A stretch of 64,000 nucleotides of DNA from Anticarsia gemmatalis (GCF_050436995.1 NC_134751.1:1550001-1614000); one strand, 5' to 3'; shown: positions 25,926 to 38,400, counted from the stretch's first letter. Notes: generated by a model from the sequence alone, not told the origin. Translations and numbers: made by a program.

Positions 25926-26416
25926 CAGGCCATTATCAGTATATCTTTTATATACAGGGTGTCCCAAAACTCAACGATAATCCGAGACAGGATGAAAGGC
26001 CAAGTCATACCGGTTATAGGAAAAATAAAAAAAAAATTCCATATCACTTAGTTCAGCAATAATAGACACTTTTCAAAAAAGTTGAAATTCCACACCCTTG
26101 GTCGCATTTTCAAGTCCTGTGATCACCAATGTCACAATTTCGCTGTGTTTTTTTGAATTTCGTGATCTTAATGAAATATGCTATTAATCGTATAACAAAT
26201 TAATGCACAAAACATTGTTAATTTAATGAATAAAGTTAAGTTTTAGTGAGTCATCTTTCTCAAAAATATCGTTAGTCAACTTTGACGCTTCATACTGAAA
26301 AAAAAATGTACTACACTACTCTTGGCAAGTTATTTCAAAAGTTGGCGCATTTAATCAAGATTTCAAAATGGTATAACACTTGCCACTTTTCTTGCCATTA
26401 AAGATGTTATTTTTAT

Positions 26417-26623
26417 TTGAACGAAGAGTATCGTCGCAAATGGATCGGACGCAGTGGTACAATTTTATGGCCTCCTCGTTCTCCCGATCTAAATCCAGTA
26501 GATATTTTTTACTGGGAATGCATAAAAGAAAACGTTTATTCGAAATCAATACAAAATCTATCAGAACTTCGCCAAAAAATTGACACAGCGTCAGAAGAAA
26601 TACATGCAAGGAATTTTGCTTGA
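26417..26623 (+). pseudogene. Transposase C-terminal fragment, left arm
   Basis: An open stretch with KWIGRSGTILWPPRSPDLNP, then VDIFYWE, typical of the end of a DDE transposase of the IS630-Tc1-mariner superfamily, including the last acidic residue. The N-terminal and core catalytic parts are missing, so it cannot be active. Confidence 0.75.
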
Positions 26624-26898
26624 CTGGTGAAAAAATCTTTTGTACGCCGTTGCTGAGCCTGTATTCGTGCCAGAGGAAAGCAATTATTTTTAGTAAAGAG
26701 GTAATTGAGTCAGTTCATAACATATATTTAATGTAATAAACATAATAGGTTATAATAATTAAAAAAAAAACAATGAACGAACCATCCATCTTATTTAATT
26801 ATTCTCCTTAAACTAAAGTAATTCCGAATTGTTTTCCTCTAGCATGAATTCAGGCTCTGCAACGGCGTACAAAAGACCTTTGCAATTCAATTTTTTTG

Positions 26899-27240
26899 TC
26901 AATCAAAATTCCTTGCATTTATTTCCTCTGACGCTGTGTCAATTTTCTGGCTAAGTTCTGATAGATTTTGTATTGATTTCGAATAAACGTTTTCTTTCAT
27001 GCATTCCCAGTAAAAAATATCTACTGGATTTAGATCGGGAGAACGAGGAGGCCATAAAATTGTACCACTGCGTCCGATCCATTTGCCAGGATACTCTTCG
27101 TTCAAATAAAAATAACATTTTGAATGGCAAGAAAAGTGGCAAGTGTTATACCATTTTGAAATCTTGATTAAATGCGCCAACTTTTGAAATAACTTGCCAA
27201 GAGTAGTGTAGTACATTTTTTTTTCAGTATGAAGCGTCAA
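26899..27240 (-). pseudogene. Transposase C-terminal fragment, right arm
   Basis: An inverted copy of the left-arm fragment, with LNEEYPGKWIGR and SPDLNPVDIFYWE near its end. The first part of the open frame is not transposase-like. It is a non-functional remnant. Confidence 0.72.
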
Positions 27241-27590
27241 AGTTGACTAACGATATTTTTGAGAAAGATGACTCACTAAAACTTAACTTTATTCATTAAA
27301 TTAACAATGTTTTGTGCATTAATTTGTTATACGATTAATAGCATATTTAATTAAGATGACGAAATTCAAAAAAACACAGCGAAATCGTGACATTGGTGAT
27401 CACAGAACTTGAAAATGCGACCAAGGGTGTGGAATTTCAACTTATTTGAAAAGTGTCTATTATTGCTGAACTAAGTGATATGGATTTTTTTTTTATTTTT
27501 CCTATAACCGGTATGACTTGGCCTTTCATCCTGTCTCGGGTTATCGTTGAGTTTTGGGACACCCTGTATAAAACTTAAAACTTATAACTA

Positions 27591-27790
27591 TCAACGCACA
27601 GCCCAAACCACTGGACGGATCGGGCTGAAATTTGGCATGCAGATAGATGTTATATTATAACGTAGGCATCCGCTAAGATAGGATTTTGATAAATTTCTAC
27701 CTTAAGGGGATAAACTAGGGGATGAAAGTTTGTATGAAAATTCTGTCTTAAGTCACAAACCACGCGGACGAAGTTGCCGGCAAAAGCTAG
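27591..27790 (+). mobile_element. Degraded Helitron of another family
   Basis: CCAAACCACTGGACGGATCG and the end CACGCGGACGAAGTTGCCGG-CAAAAGCTAG resemble a common lepidopteran Helitron terminus. It starts about 20 bp beyond the foldback. The 5' boundary is uncertain. Confidence 0.55.
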
Positions 27791-29279
27791 CCATAATACA
27801 AACTATGTTTTATGCATCTACTTATTTATTAACATAACCGTGGTTATCGTCCGATAGTGAAAGGCCCTTTTGGAACAACGAAATACCTACCTCAGGGTCA
27901 ACTGCAAACGGAATGTACAAGCCAAGTGGGAAGTAATCAACATAAAATAATATTTGTTTATATTCCCATCGTTAAACTATAAAATAATTATAAAGGCCGG
28001 TTCAAATGCTTTTGAATAAGTGTCAGATAACCTATCTACTAGATAAATTAAATGCTTAAAAACTATTGTGTAAATTCCATCTGTTAATCTTTCTAAAACT
28101 TTTCAAGAAGTGGTGAAAACAGCCATACTATTACTAGTGAGAAGGTACATATGTACAAGAAGGAATACGGCCGCTGGAGGTCTATAAGGTGAGAAATAGA
28201 CTGATCAAGGTGCAAATCAGAATAATTTGCTATAAAAAGTCCAATGGCACTGTTAGAATATGAATAATTTGAATTAAAATAATACTAGTCCTTTAAATTA
28301 CCAAAGTCTTGGTCGTTAAATTCTTCTTAGTGCAACAAAAGATAGTAGAGTCCATGCTGACCAAATTAATATCAACTGGTCTTCAAAACTATTCCAATGT
28401 TTTTTTTAAGATATGCAAGATAATTATACAGTATTTTGGTTACCATAATAAGAAAATTAAAATTGTAAGCAGGTTTTTATCAAAATGCAGCAAGTTCAAA
28501 ACAAACGAGTATTTTATCTTTGAGTGAATTATGTGACAAATAATTCTCGACAAATTAACTGAAAATATTTTTATGTACGAACTTTGACCAACAGGTAAAA
28601 GATTCTTATCTCTCTAGCACTAAGACTAAGAAACCAGTTTTTGTATACCTGATAACCCTACAGCAGAGGTCAATCAAGTAAACCAATCATATTTTACGAA
28701 GATGACGCCAATTATACTTTTCAACATTAATCAGATTCTTAACGAGTAGGCATATCAATTTGACGAATTAAAAATAATGGACATCCTTCACTCACAACCC
28801 GCTAAAAGAAAAAAATATTGTCCTTTCAAAATAAACAGTTGACATTTCCAAGCATCGGTTTCTAAAACGTATGATCCAATTCATTGATGTACAAGAATAA
28901 AGGCCTTAATTCAGTCTTCATTCATGAAAAATCCGGTATACATTGTCAATATAAAATCGACCTAAGAATGAACAACAGGTACATTTAAAATACTATGACG
29001 CTTTCAAATACTATTAAAAGTTTATGAAATAAAACATATTAATGATTTTGTTAGGGCCAGCTGAAAATCAGCGCTGTGCCCTTCACAGCGTAAACTGAGC
29101 CCTTTGTTGCACATAAATGTACTGACTAATTATTAAGTTCTGTATTTGTGATGTTTCTTCATGTGTAACAAAAATAAATGGTTGAAACATACACACACAT
29201 TTGACTTTGAAACATAATCTATCCGACCGATTTCGGCCATGACGACCACTTCGACTCCTAAAAGTAGTAACAAACTCAC

Positions 29280-29446
29280 CTGTAATCAACTTCTTCAACC
29301 GCAAACACATAGTTGGAAGAGTAAGCAGTATTCGAAGCATACGCCAAACCAATAAGCAATATCAACTGCCGATGGTAGGCACCAAACATACCAAACTTTC
29401 CCAAAACATCGTCCAAATGGGTCTTCTGTTTCTCTTCACAAACCAT
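29280..29446 (-). CDS. Gene A distal candidate first exon
   Basis: 167 bp, ATG at 29446-29444, ending TAC-AG before the donor GTGAGT, phase 2. It encodes a 55-residue N-terminus with LDDVLGKF, TM1 (HRQLILLIGLAY) and EEVDYR, the same layout as the proximal exon and as exon 1 of gene B. It is open, with a good donor, and joins in frame to the exon at 22651. Two readings fit: a second promoter and first exon for gene A, or the leftover first exon of a duplicated gene whose body was lost. I saw no other transporter exons between 25.3 and 29.3 kb. No sign of decay is visible. Confidence 0.8.
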
Positions 29447-29591
29447 TTTAGAAAATCACAATCAATTTTCCAAAAAAAAATTCAGCAATTCATTTTTTTC
29501 ATCGCATATTTTCACTGTTTTAAACACTTGTACACGATATCGGAGCTATCAACAAACTAAAGTAATGAATACGTATTCAAATTCGTCACAC

Positions 29592-29603
29592 TTAACAGTC
29601 ACT
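29592..29603 (-). promoter_or_regulatory. 12-mer shared upstream of both gene A first exons (distal copy)
   Basis: The plus strand reads TTAACAGTCACT, 146 bp upstream of the distal ATG. The same 12 bases stand upstream of the proximal exon. It could be a retained core-promoter or leader element. Confidence 0.4.
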
Positions 29604-30151
29604 CAAAAAATTGTATACAAATACTACTGGACACGGTTTATTATTATTTTTATTATCTTTTAAAGTACTATTATTTGTTATTCTTCGGTCTGCCTTTAAC
29701 ACATATTTATTTGAAAAACCGGGCATAAGATATACCTATTAAAAACTAGTTGATGCTCGCAACTTATTTCGCGTTAATTTTATTTCTAATTAAAACTACT
29801 TAGGTACAGTATTAAAAAAAAGAACAAAAATTTCACACCAAAAAATACATTTTAAGGCGTATTTAACACGATTCTTATTTCGATTAAAAAAACGCGGAAG
29901 AATCACAAACACAAGTCATAAACCATACACCGTATCACTACAAGACCTCAGTATTGAATGTCCAAGTATAGTTCGGTCAATGGACAGATGCATTGTACGT
30001 ACGAGTATAACGACTACCATTCACGGTGCGACTGTAATAGTCCCACATCCGCTTCTAATAAATTGCGACTAAATTGTCGTGATATTTTTGCGTTGATATT
30101 TCTTTCTATTTTTGGAGATGCTATTATCAACTCTATATATTTAACACGTTA

Positions 30152-30215
30152 ATGTCCCACTGCTGGGCAAGAATCTCCTCCTGTAATGAGGGTAGAGTTA
30201 GATCTTGGGTTGTCA
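30152..30215 (-). repeat. Inverted 3' fragment of the interspersed repeat
   Basis: AATGTCCCACTGCTGGGCAA and GAATCTCCTCCTGTAATGAG. Confidence 0.5.
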
Positions 30216-31329
30216 TCTCAATATAACAATATATTTTTTTTTCGGTATTGTTCGGTATTATTTGGTATTCATATTTTATTGACTTCGATGTATAAAAAGT
30301 AGAATTTTTTTAAAGAACTAACGCATTTAAACTAACTCCAAAATGACGAATTCACATTTAAAACACAATTTTGGATTAGTACGAATAGGAGTAGTTTTGT
30401 TTTGAACCTATCTATATTTAGCCCAAACTCAAATCGTCCTTTTCCTTTGTTCTAGGATAATGACCTAATCCAAGGATGACCTCGGTATAATTTCTTGTAA
30501 TTTTGACAGCGATACATCATGTCAGACAAAGGGGACTACAGAATGATAATATCTGTCCTACATTCTTAACAGAACTATGAACTTCCAAACAGTATGCACT
30601 AAACTTTTTGGGCCCGACTCTGAAATCGAACCTGAGACCAGTCGTATGATAGTATATACGACTGGTCCGGCCCACATCTCAAAGCCAGTCAAGTAATTTT
30701 TGAACAAAATTATAAACTTTGAAAGCATTCATAAATGACCACGCTTTCACTAATAGAAAGTAACATAACATCTTTGATAAAGGGCCGATTCTCCAACACC
30801 AGTGATCATTTGATCAATAATATCGCTGTATAATTTGTTAATCAGACAACATACATACATAACATCATGCCGTCTATATACGTAGTCGCACTCACAAGTA
30901 CAAAGATACTAGTAGAGGTGAATTAAATAAAACATAAAAATATGATTACTATTGAGTAGGCTATCGAACCGTAAACATATTATAAAATATGCATTTGACA
31001 CTAGGTCATAAACTATCTCTAACCAAAATTTTATCAAAACCAGTTCAGTCATTTACCTAACAAAACGTAACCAACAGACAATCTATCGCTTTATAAAATT
31101 AGTTTAATGTCAATGCATTTTCAATCGCATAGTGAATGTTCCAACGTTTTTTAACACAAGTCGCGACCTTGTTTAGATAATGAACGGTGCACTTACGCGT
31201 AACTGGCTGTCGAACGCAACCTTTAAATCTTAGAGGCTAACTACCGCGTAATAAAAACTATACAGAATAGAATAATTTAAATGCCAATCAATGTTTACAA
31301 TCATTGACAATGAATAATTTTCAATTTAG

Positions 31330-31568
31330 TTGCACGTTTGGCGCAGTGGTTCACGTGGTCGCAATAACAGCCGCGTGTGGTGGTTCGAATCCCACCCGTG
31401 ATAAATTTTAAGTGATGAGCACGAGTATCTCTTCTAAGCCTGTTTTATCTATGTAAGTAAGTATTTAGAAGTATATAAGCATGTTTATCAGTTATTTGGT
31501 TACCATAGTACAAGCTCTGCTTAGTTTGGAATCAAATAACCGTGTGTGAGTTGTCCAATAATATTAGA
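31330..31568 (+). repeat. tRNA-derived SINE, family 2
   Basis: TGCACGTTTGGCGCAGTGG and GGTTCGAATCCCACC match A and B boxes. The body contains TATTTAGAAGTATATAAG, ACAAGCTCTGCTTAG and CCGTGTGTGAGTTGTC. Confidence 0.75.
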
Positions 31569-32657
31569 TTAATATGATTGACTTCACAATAGCTTAAAAC
31601 ATTTTTTTAAGTAATCTCTGCGGTGCGGTCAGTTATGTTTGCGACTGCCGTGCAGATATCTCGGGTTCAATTTCCAAGTCGGCAAATAATTTCAATGACA
31701 AGAAAAACAAACTAAAGCCAAACCCAAAACAATTATTTGTAGATCCTACAAATGACTTTCTCTAGAAATCGAACCAAGTACGTGTACTGCATATAAAGGC
31801 AACAGTGACCTAGTCCACCAATCGTGCATTCTTTATCGAAATCAACAATAAGTAAAGGTTTTTTTCGGAAATTGATCATTTTTATTCTATCATATGATAA
31901 GCATGCCCATGTGACACAGTAAGTAATCAGACTACTAATTATGAGGCTTGGGTTCTATTCCCGTGTCGGGCATAGTACTATTGGTCTTTGCTAATTTATT
32001 GCGCTTTTCTATTGTCAGTCAACGATCAGTGGTTAACCGACCTGCTCCCTTTGCAGGGACACTCAATAGATGGCTTGTCACCTCCGTCTTTGGAGAGCAT
32101 TTTGAATACAAAACCTTCCGTTAGAAAAGGTTTGGCCAAACAACGACTAAAAATAAAGCCATCAAAATATTTAAACTAACGAAAACTATCAACATTTATG
32201 TAAACAATAAAGTAAATATTTATTATTCGTATAAATGAAATTTAGAATAATAAAATAGCTTTTCAAGTTATGATAAATATGTAAAATTTAATTTATTGGC
32301 GTTGCTGTAGCCTGTGTTATCTATTTTATTTATTTATTTAGCCATGCGTAAAATTATAGATAAAATAAACTAAGTAGAATAAACGTGTTTAACAACGATT
32401 TATTTGTTTTATAAATAAACAACAACATTTTTAGAATTATATAAATAATTAACTATTATTACAGCGTGTTATATACATTTCAAATTAACTAGTTAATAAA
32501 TTCCTTCGCTATTGTTTTGTAATTACTAACGCTGCGCTGATGCCAGCCTTGACAAACTAAAAATGACTGAAATTATGACATTCCTTTCATTATTGCATAG
32601 CTTATTTTTTTAAAGATAACTCGGGAGTAGTCTTAAGAAAATTAAGCTATTCATAGT

Positions 32658-32832
32658 GCAAGCACTAAGTATTGCTTTTGTGACACAGGGACTTTTACAA
32701 GCAAAGGACACAAGGAGCAACCAGACCCCAAACAACTATTTGTGAATTGCACAAATATTTATAAGGATGTAGGACAGGTATTTGGAATCGAACCTACGAC
32801 CTTTCGACTCACTGGTAGAGGCGGCTACCTTA
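32658..32832 (-). repeat. SINE family 1, inverted, joined to a plus copy
   Basis: Reverse copy: GACTTTTACAAGCAAAGGAC, AACCAGACCCCAAACAAC and the inverted B box GGAATCGAACCTACGACC. A plus-strand 3' fragment of the same family follows within about 15 bp. Confidence 0.7.
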
Positions 32833-32845
32833 AAAGTACACTTTG

Positions 32846-32930
32846 TGTCCGTTGTTTCTATGTTTGTAGAAGTCCCCGCGACACAAGTGCAAATCTTATT
32901 GCAGGAATTGTCCTAATGAATAATGAAAAA
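32846..32930 (+). repeat. SINE family 1, 3' fragment
   Basis: CACTTTGTGTCCGTTGTTTC, then AGTCCCCGCGACACAAG and an A-rich tail. With the previous entry it forms a near head-to-head pair. Confidence 0.68.
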
Positions 32931-33190
32931 AAGAATAACAAATAAACAAACATCCATCCTCATGAAATTTCGCATTTATAATATCAGTAGGATAGTAACC
33001 CAGTCATGTTGATGACCTACACTACAAGCAAGCCTGCTAGCTGCATAATCACAATGTACTATGTGGTATTTAACACTGCGTATCATGCGTGGAATTACGT
33101 GGCGTCGTGATGCGACGTTCACATTGTGCCGTTGACATTTGCATCTAGCGGTTCACACGTTAAGATAACTACGAAAGTAATTATCTGGCT

Positions 33191-33418
33191 TAGTAACAAC
33201 GACCTTTTTTTTTTTTTTTCGTCAGGAAAATGCATTACTGCATGTCCCGCTCCAGGGAGGTAGCGGGGGTCTGTCGGGCTCTCCCGCCGGCTAGGCGTTC
33301 CGGCTTTAATTTGGGCATACCGACTAAAAACCTGACGGTGTTCCTTCAACTGTCACCATAAAGTGGCCAGGACGCGGTACCTCCGATTGGATACTCCGCG
33401 TCCTAGTAACAACGACCT
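33191..33418 (-). mobile_element. Retroposed element with 15-bp target duplication
   Basis: TAGTAACAACGACCT occurs at 33191-33205 and 33404-33418. Between them lie 198 bp that begin with a poly-T run on the plus strand, i.e. a minus-strand insert ending in poly-A. The insert is GC-rich (GGAGGTAGCGGGGGTCTG, CTCCCGCCGGCTAGGCG). It is probably a 5'-truncated LINE end or a SINE. Confidence 0.8.
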
Positions 33419-33461
33419 GCGGGACAGGACTAACTTTAACAGGCTTTTTTTTAACTTTAAC

Positions 33462-33723
33462 TGCACGTTTGGCGCAGTGGTTTAAGCGGTCTCCTCGCCG
33501 CAATAAACGTAGCGCCGCGTGTGGCGGGTTCGAATCCCACCCGGGACAAATATTTGTGTGATGAGCTCGAGTATTAAATTTGTTCTGAGCCTGGATGTTA
33601 ATTTATCTATATAAGTATGTATTTAGAAGTATATAAGTATATTTATCAGTTGTCTGGTTACCATAGTACAAGCTCTGCTTAGTTTGGAATCAGATGACCG
33701 TGTGTGAGTTGTCAAAAAATATT
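33462..33723 (+). repeat. tRNA-derived SINE, family 2
   Basis: A close relative of the copy at 31330, with the same A-box/B-box head and tail GTGTGTGAGTTGTC. It lies just beyond another retroposed element (33206-33403). Confidence 0.75.
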
Positions 33724-34144
33724 AATTTGCTTTATATGCGGCTTGATGATCGACAGTCACCATCTATAAATAAACCAAGCAAAAGATTGCTTAACTTAAT
33801 TGGTATCACAATAAAAAATCTCTATTAAAAACTTAAATAAACTTTAAATATTTACTTTATAAATCTCCACACATATGATTAAACAATGTAAATCATTTTA
33901 ACAAATATACCGACAAATGCTGTATCTCATACAATTTTTATATTTAAATACATAAATTAAACAAACGTGATAATCCATCTTCATGGTTTATAATCCAGTT
34001 GTAAATAACGTTGACTTTGTGAAGAAATATGAATAAAAAAGTAAGCAATACCCGTCACGGTTTATACTTACAAAGTAGTTTTATCACATCACGCTTGCTC
34101 ATCAAAGAGGTGTGTTAGTATAGCTCTATAAATTTAACTACTGT

Positions 34145-34318
34145 ACCTCGATTCTCTACCACTATCGACAACCGGCTAGCTATCGAAAGTTTGACATTTA
34201 AAATGTACTGCCGAAATGCTTCCTACGACGCCCGGCAGAGGCGCTGATCAGATTTTCATAGACAATTTCTCGATGACAGGTCGGTTGTCGGTAGTCAATA
34301 GTAGTAGAGAATCGAGCT
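34145..34318. mobile_element. 174-bp foldback MITE
   Basis: Terminal inverted repeats built on CTCGATTCTCTACCACTAT and its complement, with ACTGT directly repeated at both edges (34140-34144, 34319-34323). The internal GCAGAGGCGCTGATCAGATT is shared with copies near 42.7 and 44.4 kb. Confidence 0.7.
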
Positions 34319-34544
34319 ACTGTTAAGTAAAGTTTGGTGGTCTAAAGTCGCTTCAGGCATGGCCAGGGTTCGATATCTTAATTTGGTAAAAGTATAAATA
34401 TAAATCTGCAGTAATGCTAGATTTCATTGTAAAAGGCAAGCGAATTTCTATTTACTGAAACGACCGAAGGCCCATAGAATAACCTATATTACCCAAAGGC
34501 AGACAGGAGCGTTTTAAATACATAACATTACAACAAACCAACTT

Positions 34545-34797
34545 TTTAGTGTTCCGTATTCAGAGGGTAAAAATGGAACCCTATTACTAAGCCTCCGCTA
34601 TCCGTCCGTCTGTCACCAGGCTGTAATAGCTAGGAAGCTGTTTTTTTTATAAATTCTGTATTTCCGTTGCCGCTATAACAACAAACACAAAAAAATATAA
34701 AAATTATATATTAAGGGAGGTCTTTATTCAATAAACGTTCTTTTCGCATTTTTTGGTACGGAACCCTTCGTGCCCGAGTCCGACTCGCACTTGTTTA
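34545..34797 (+). repeat. Interspersed repeat with GTTCCGTA...ACTCGCACTTG ends
   Basis: Left part TAGTGTTCCGTATTCAGAGG and CCGTCCGTCTGTCACCAGGC; middle CCGTTGCCGCTATAACAAC; right part GGTACGGAACCCTTCGTGCC and GAGTCCGACTCGCACTTG. It is a repeat common in moths and other insects; likely a decayed copy. Confidence 0.6.
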
Positions 34798-35261
34798 TAA
34801 ATAAATCACGAGAACAAACATAAAATATACACGTGCCGATGTCTTTACTGCTGAATTTAAATACCGTGAACAATTGAAACAAGACAATCATTATCACAAA
34901 TACTTCATATATTTTATGAAGAAACGTGCACATCATTGTTCTATTTAGGCAACATTGTAATATTCTGATGTTGGTATATTATTTATTTGAACATGTTTTA
35001 CATGAAGTATAATCATGTATTTTGTGTATGGGGATAGACAGACACTTGCTGCAAGCCCTACATTTGTACATATATAACATACATTTATGTCTACATTAAT
35101 ACATTAAATGTTATCATACGAAACTGAGTAACAAGGATATGTCTTACACTAAAATAGATAGATAACTTTCTAACTTGTGTTACATATTATATTAAATAAT
35201 ATAGAGGAATATTAGCGGGAGCTTGCACCTTCACTTGATAATAAGAAAAAATTTTTTTTCT

Positions 35262-35447
35262 TCGTCTGAAAAAGACAACTTCCGCACTAAGAATTGCTCT
35301 TGTGTCGCGGGGACTTTTACAAACATACAAACAACGGACACAAAGGACAACCAGACCCGAAACAATTATTCAGGGATTGCACAAATAATTGTCCAGTATG
35401 GGAATCGAAACCCCGATCTCCCGACGGAATGGTGGCGGCGTGGTGAA
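35262..35447 (-). repeat. SINE family 1, inverted
   Basis: GACAACTTCCGCACTAAG, GTCGCGGGGACTTTTAC, ACCAGACCCGAAACAATTAT and GGAATCGAAACCCCGATC, nearly full length. Open frames here are repeat-derived. Confidence 0.75.
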
Positions 35448-35449
35448 AA

Positions 35450-38400
35450 TTTTTAATTCGAAAATTTTAGCCTTCATATACACAGAACCTGCCAAAGAAG
35501 ACAAAATAAAAAGGTCATATCTACATCGGCTCTCAGACAAATCTCTAAGAATTACACTTTACATAGATTGTTTTGTAAACAAAACACTTCAATAACATTT
35601 CCCTTGAAGGCACTCTTAAGTTGCTATAATGTATAAAAAATAAATACTAAGAAAGCATGGCAATTATTAAAAATAATAGCTTTTAAGTTTCTACTTGATT
35701 CTCTATTCTCTAATTGACTCTATCTTTTTTAAATGAGTTCAATAACCTTACATATTATAATAATGTGACCTTAAAATTTTCAAACAACGTGTGAAATAAA
35801 TGTTACAACCTCGACAATTTAAATATCCACCGATAAAGATCGCACTAACATCATCATCAAAATAATTTCATTCTTACCACGAAAATTACTTCATCACATA
35901 CATACGTGTAGAGTGTTATCAAGAGAAAAACATATGCTACCTAAAGAAAATGACCACGCGAGAGGCGCTACAGGAAAACCCTGTACAACAACATAACACC
36001 TCAATCCATTTCCTCAGATATAATATTATTACCTACGCTACTAATAAAGAAAATTGACATAAACTCGTGAAGACTGGACTAACTTCGTCCGTCAAATGAG
36101 AGCCGTAATTCTATTACTGAAACACTCTCTCAAGTTTTCGTAGAGATATGATATGTATGGTAATATAATATTACTGTTTGTTACTCCGACGCCTTGAGGC
36201 TATGTCGATGTCTAGGTATCGAGTGACGCCGGGATGTTCGACACGTCTGCAAGTCGTTTATGGGATTTCGGCATGTTCTTTGCCATCAATCTTGATTTCA
36301 TGAATTTGATTAGACATGATTTAGGAAGACGAGTGTTAAGTCTGGCTCCGCTCGCGTGTTAATTTATTTTTTGAAGATAAGTAGACTGTTTTTGGCCTTG
36401 TATCTTTAACTTTTTAACAGTTAAAGATAGTTCCAAGTTACAGACGAACAGATGTTTGTACTATTAGAATGCATAAGTACTAATGGTAAATGTTTTATAA
36501 TATGTATAAGTATGAAGAAAAGGATATACAGATACCTATTATGTCCTGTGATATGAGTAGCATAGAAATGCCTTAAGTATTAAGTTAAGCAAACCGCTAT
36601 TATACAACTCTGTAAAAAAATAGATAAATAAATCTTTTTCGTATTAAATATCCGTCAAAACAGCTTTAACTGTTACTTTTCAGACTATAACTCAGTATAG
36701 CACTGGGTAAGTATCATTCGCATAAACTAACACTTAACCACTGAACACTAAATATGATTTTAAACATGCTACACAAAAACAAGCCAGACTTGGTATTAGA
36801 AAACTTTGTATTAAAAAGATTTTCATATTCTATTTGGAACAAGAATCTTTGATCTTATGTTTATGAATAAGACATATTCTTCACATTATATATTCTAACT
36901 TATTTGAGGCTGTTATAGAATTTGTAATAAATTTTCTAACTTCACTTAATTTTATATGTTCCTGAATTCCTAAACCAAGTAGGATAATTCTTATTTTAAC
37001 CGGAAAACGGTTTGCATATGATCGATAGGAACAAAAAACCTACGGCAATTAAATCATAAGAATAAAATTGTACTATACCCGACGAAGCCAGGCCAGTCCG
37101 CTAGTGATATAATATAATAAGTTGTATTTCCGTTAAAAGCTATATGATCACTTTGGCCTTTAATGGCCACATTTCACATGTAATGTTCATTCCTAGTAAT
37201 GTGAAATGAAACGTCTTTGAGCTCAGTTAAATGTAAAATTATAATTTTAATTAAGTAATCCTTACTTCCGCAATGTTTTGAATAAGATAGTTAATTTGTC
37301 AGCCTGTTTGCTATGTTTTCATATTTAAACTACCGGGTTGGTTAAATTGAAAATTTAGGTATTATATATCTTCGAGAAGAACAAAGCCTACTACTTTCAG
37401 AAATCGCTGCCAGAGCCTTAGACATAGGTACTAGGTAGTGTTTGTACATCGAAAAAAACAGAGGTATATTTAAAGATACATAATTAATAGTATATCAAGC
37501 AATGCTAATCTCCAAACATATTCATTTTTCAAGAAAGATGATCAGTATTCCGTCAGAACAATAAACCTACTACATGCATTACCGATAACATCTGGAAGTC
37601 AAATTTAATTTCAGTCTCCCAGAAACAAATTATAAATATACCTCGAAATCGTAAAAATCTAAAAATACATCTTATAAAAATTACCCCCGAAGCGCATGTT
37701 CTTAGTAAAATATATCTTTGATTGTGATAAAAGAAAGATAAAATCCAGTATTCAAATCCTAAGCGTATCATGAAAGGCTTTCATGTCGAGAGCATAAACA
37801 AAGGTGATTCAAAGGGGTCACGGTTTTAAGTGATAAGATTGTAGCGGGCTGATATCTTGGGAGGTATTTTTAATGTGATGTGTGGGAGTAAAGAAAACGA
37901 TTTCGAAGAATGGTTAATATTTTTCTTGTTAACTTGAGATAAATCTGTAACTTTTACAGCGAGTATATTTAGAAACGTAAAATTCGAATAATATGCCATT
38001 GAATTAATGAATATTAGTCAACATAGTGTATTTCGATGTGACGTGTTACCAGTAAAAAAGATTTAAATACACAATATATTACGATAACTTAAATATTCGA
38101 AAAAAGTATACCGGAAATCCATTCAATAAGTTTATTGTTTTAAGTAGTTCACATATTTGAACAAAAAACACCGTTTGGTTTTGAATGTTTTATGCAAATA
38201 ATCATTCGAAAATAGTGAAAAAACGGCTACTAATCACAGATACCGCTAAAAAACTTTACAAAAGTGTTTTCTTCCTAAATCGCTGTTCTCTTATAGTTTA
38301 TGCCGCTTGACGACATAAGTGCGTAGTAATGGAACTTTGTTTGTCTGCAGGCGACATTCGTAAAGTCGCTCACATAACCATTATTCTATTAAACGAGTCA

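Larger units (their letters stand above)
25951..27570. mobile_element. 1.6-kb foldback element of the IS630-Tc1-mariner type
   Basis: The two halves (about 25951-26690 and 26830-27570) are near-identical inverted repeats around a loop of about 140 bp. The outer ends read TACAGGGTGTCCC, flanked by TA on both sides, as expected for Tc1/mariner-type insertion. Each arm carries the 3' part of the same transposase. It lies in the interval between the two candidate first exons of gene A. Confidence 0.85.

Noticed and set aside
31330..31400. Possible tRNA gene
   Set aside because: A and B boxes are present, but the sequence is a SINE head with repeated copies and a shared non-tRNA body; no cloverleaf acceptor is evident.
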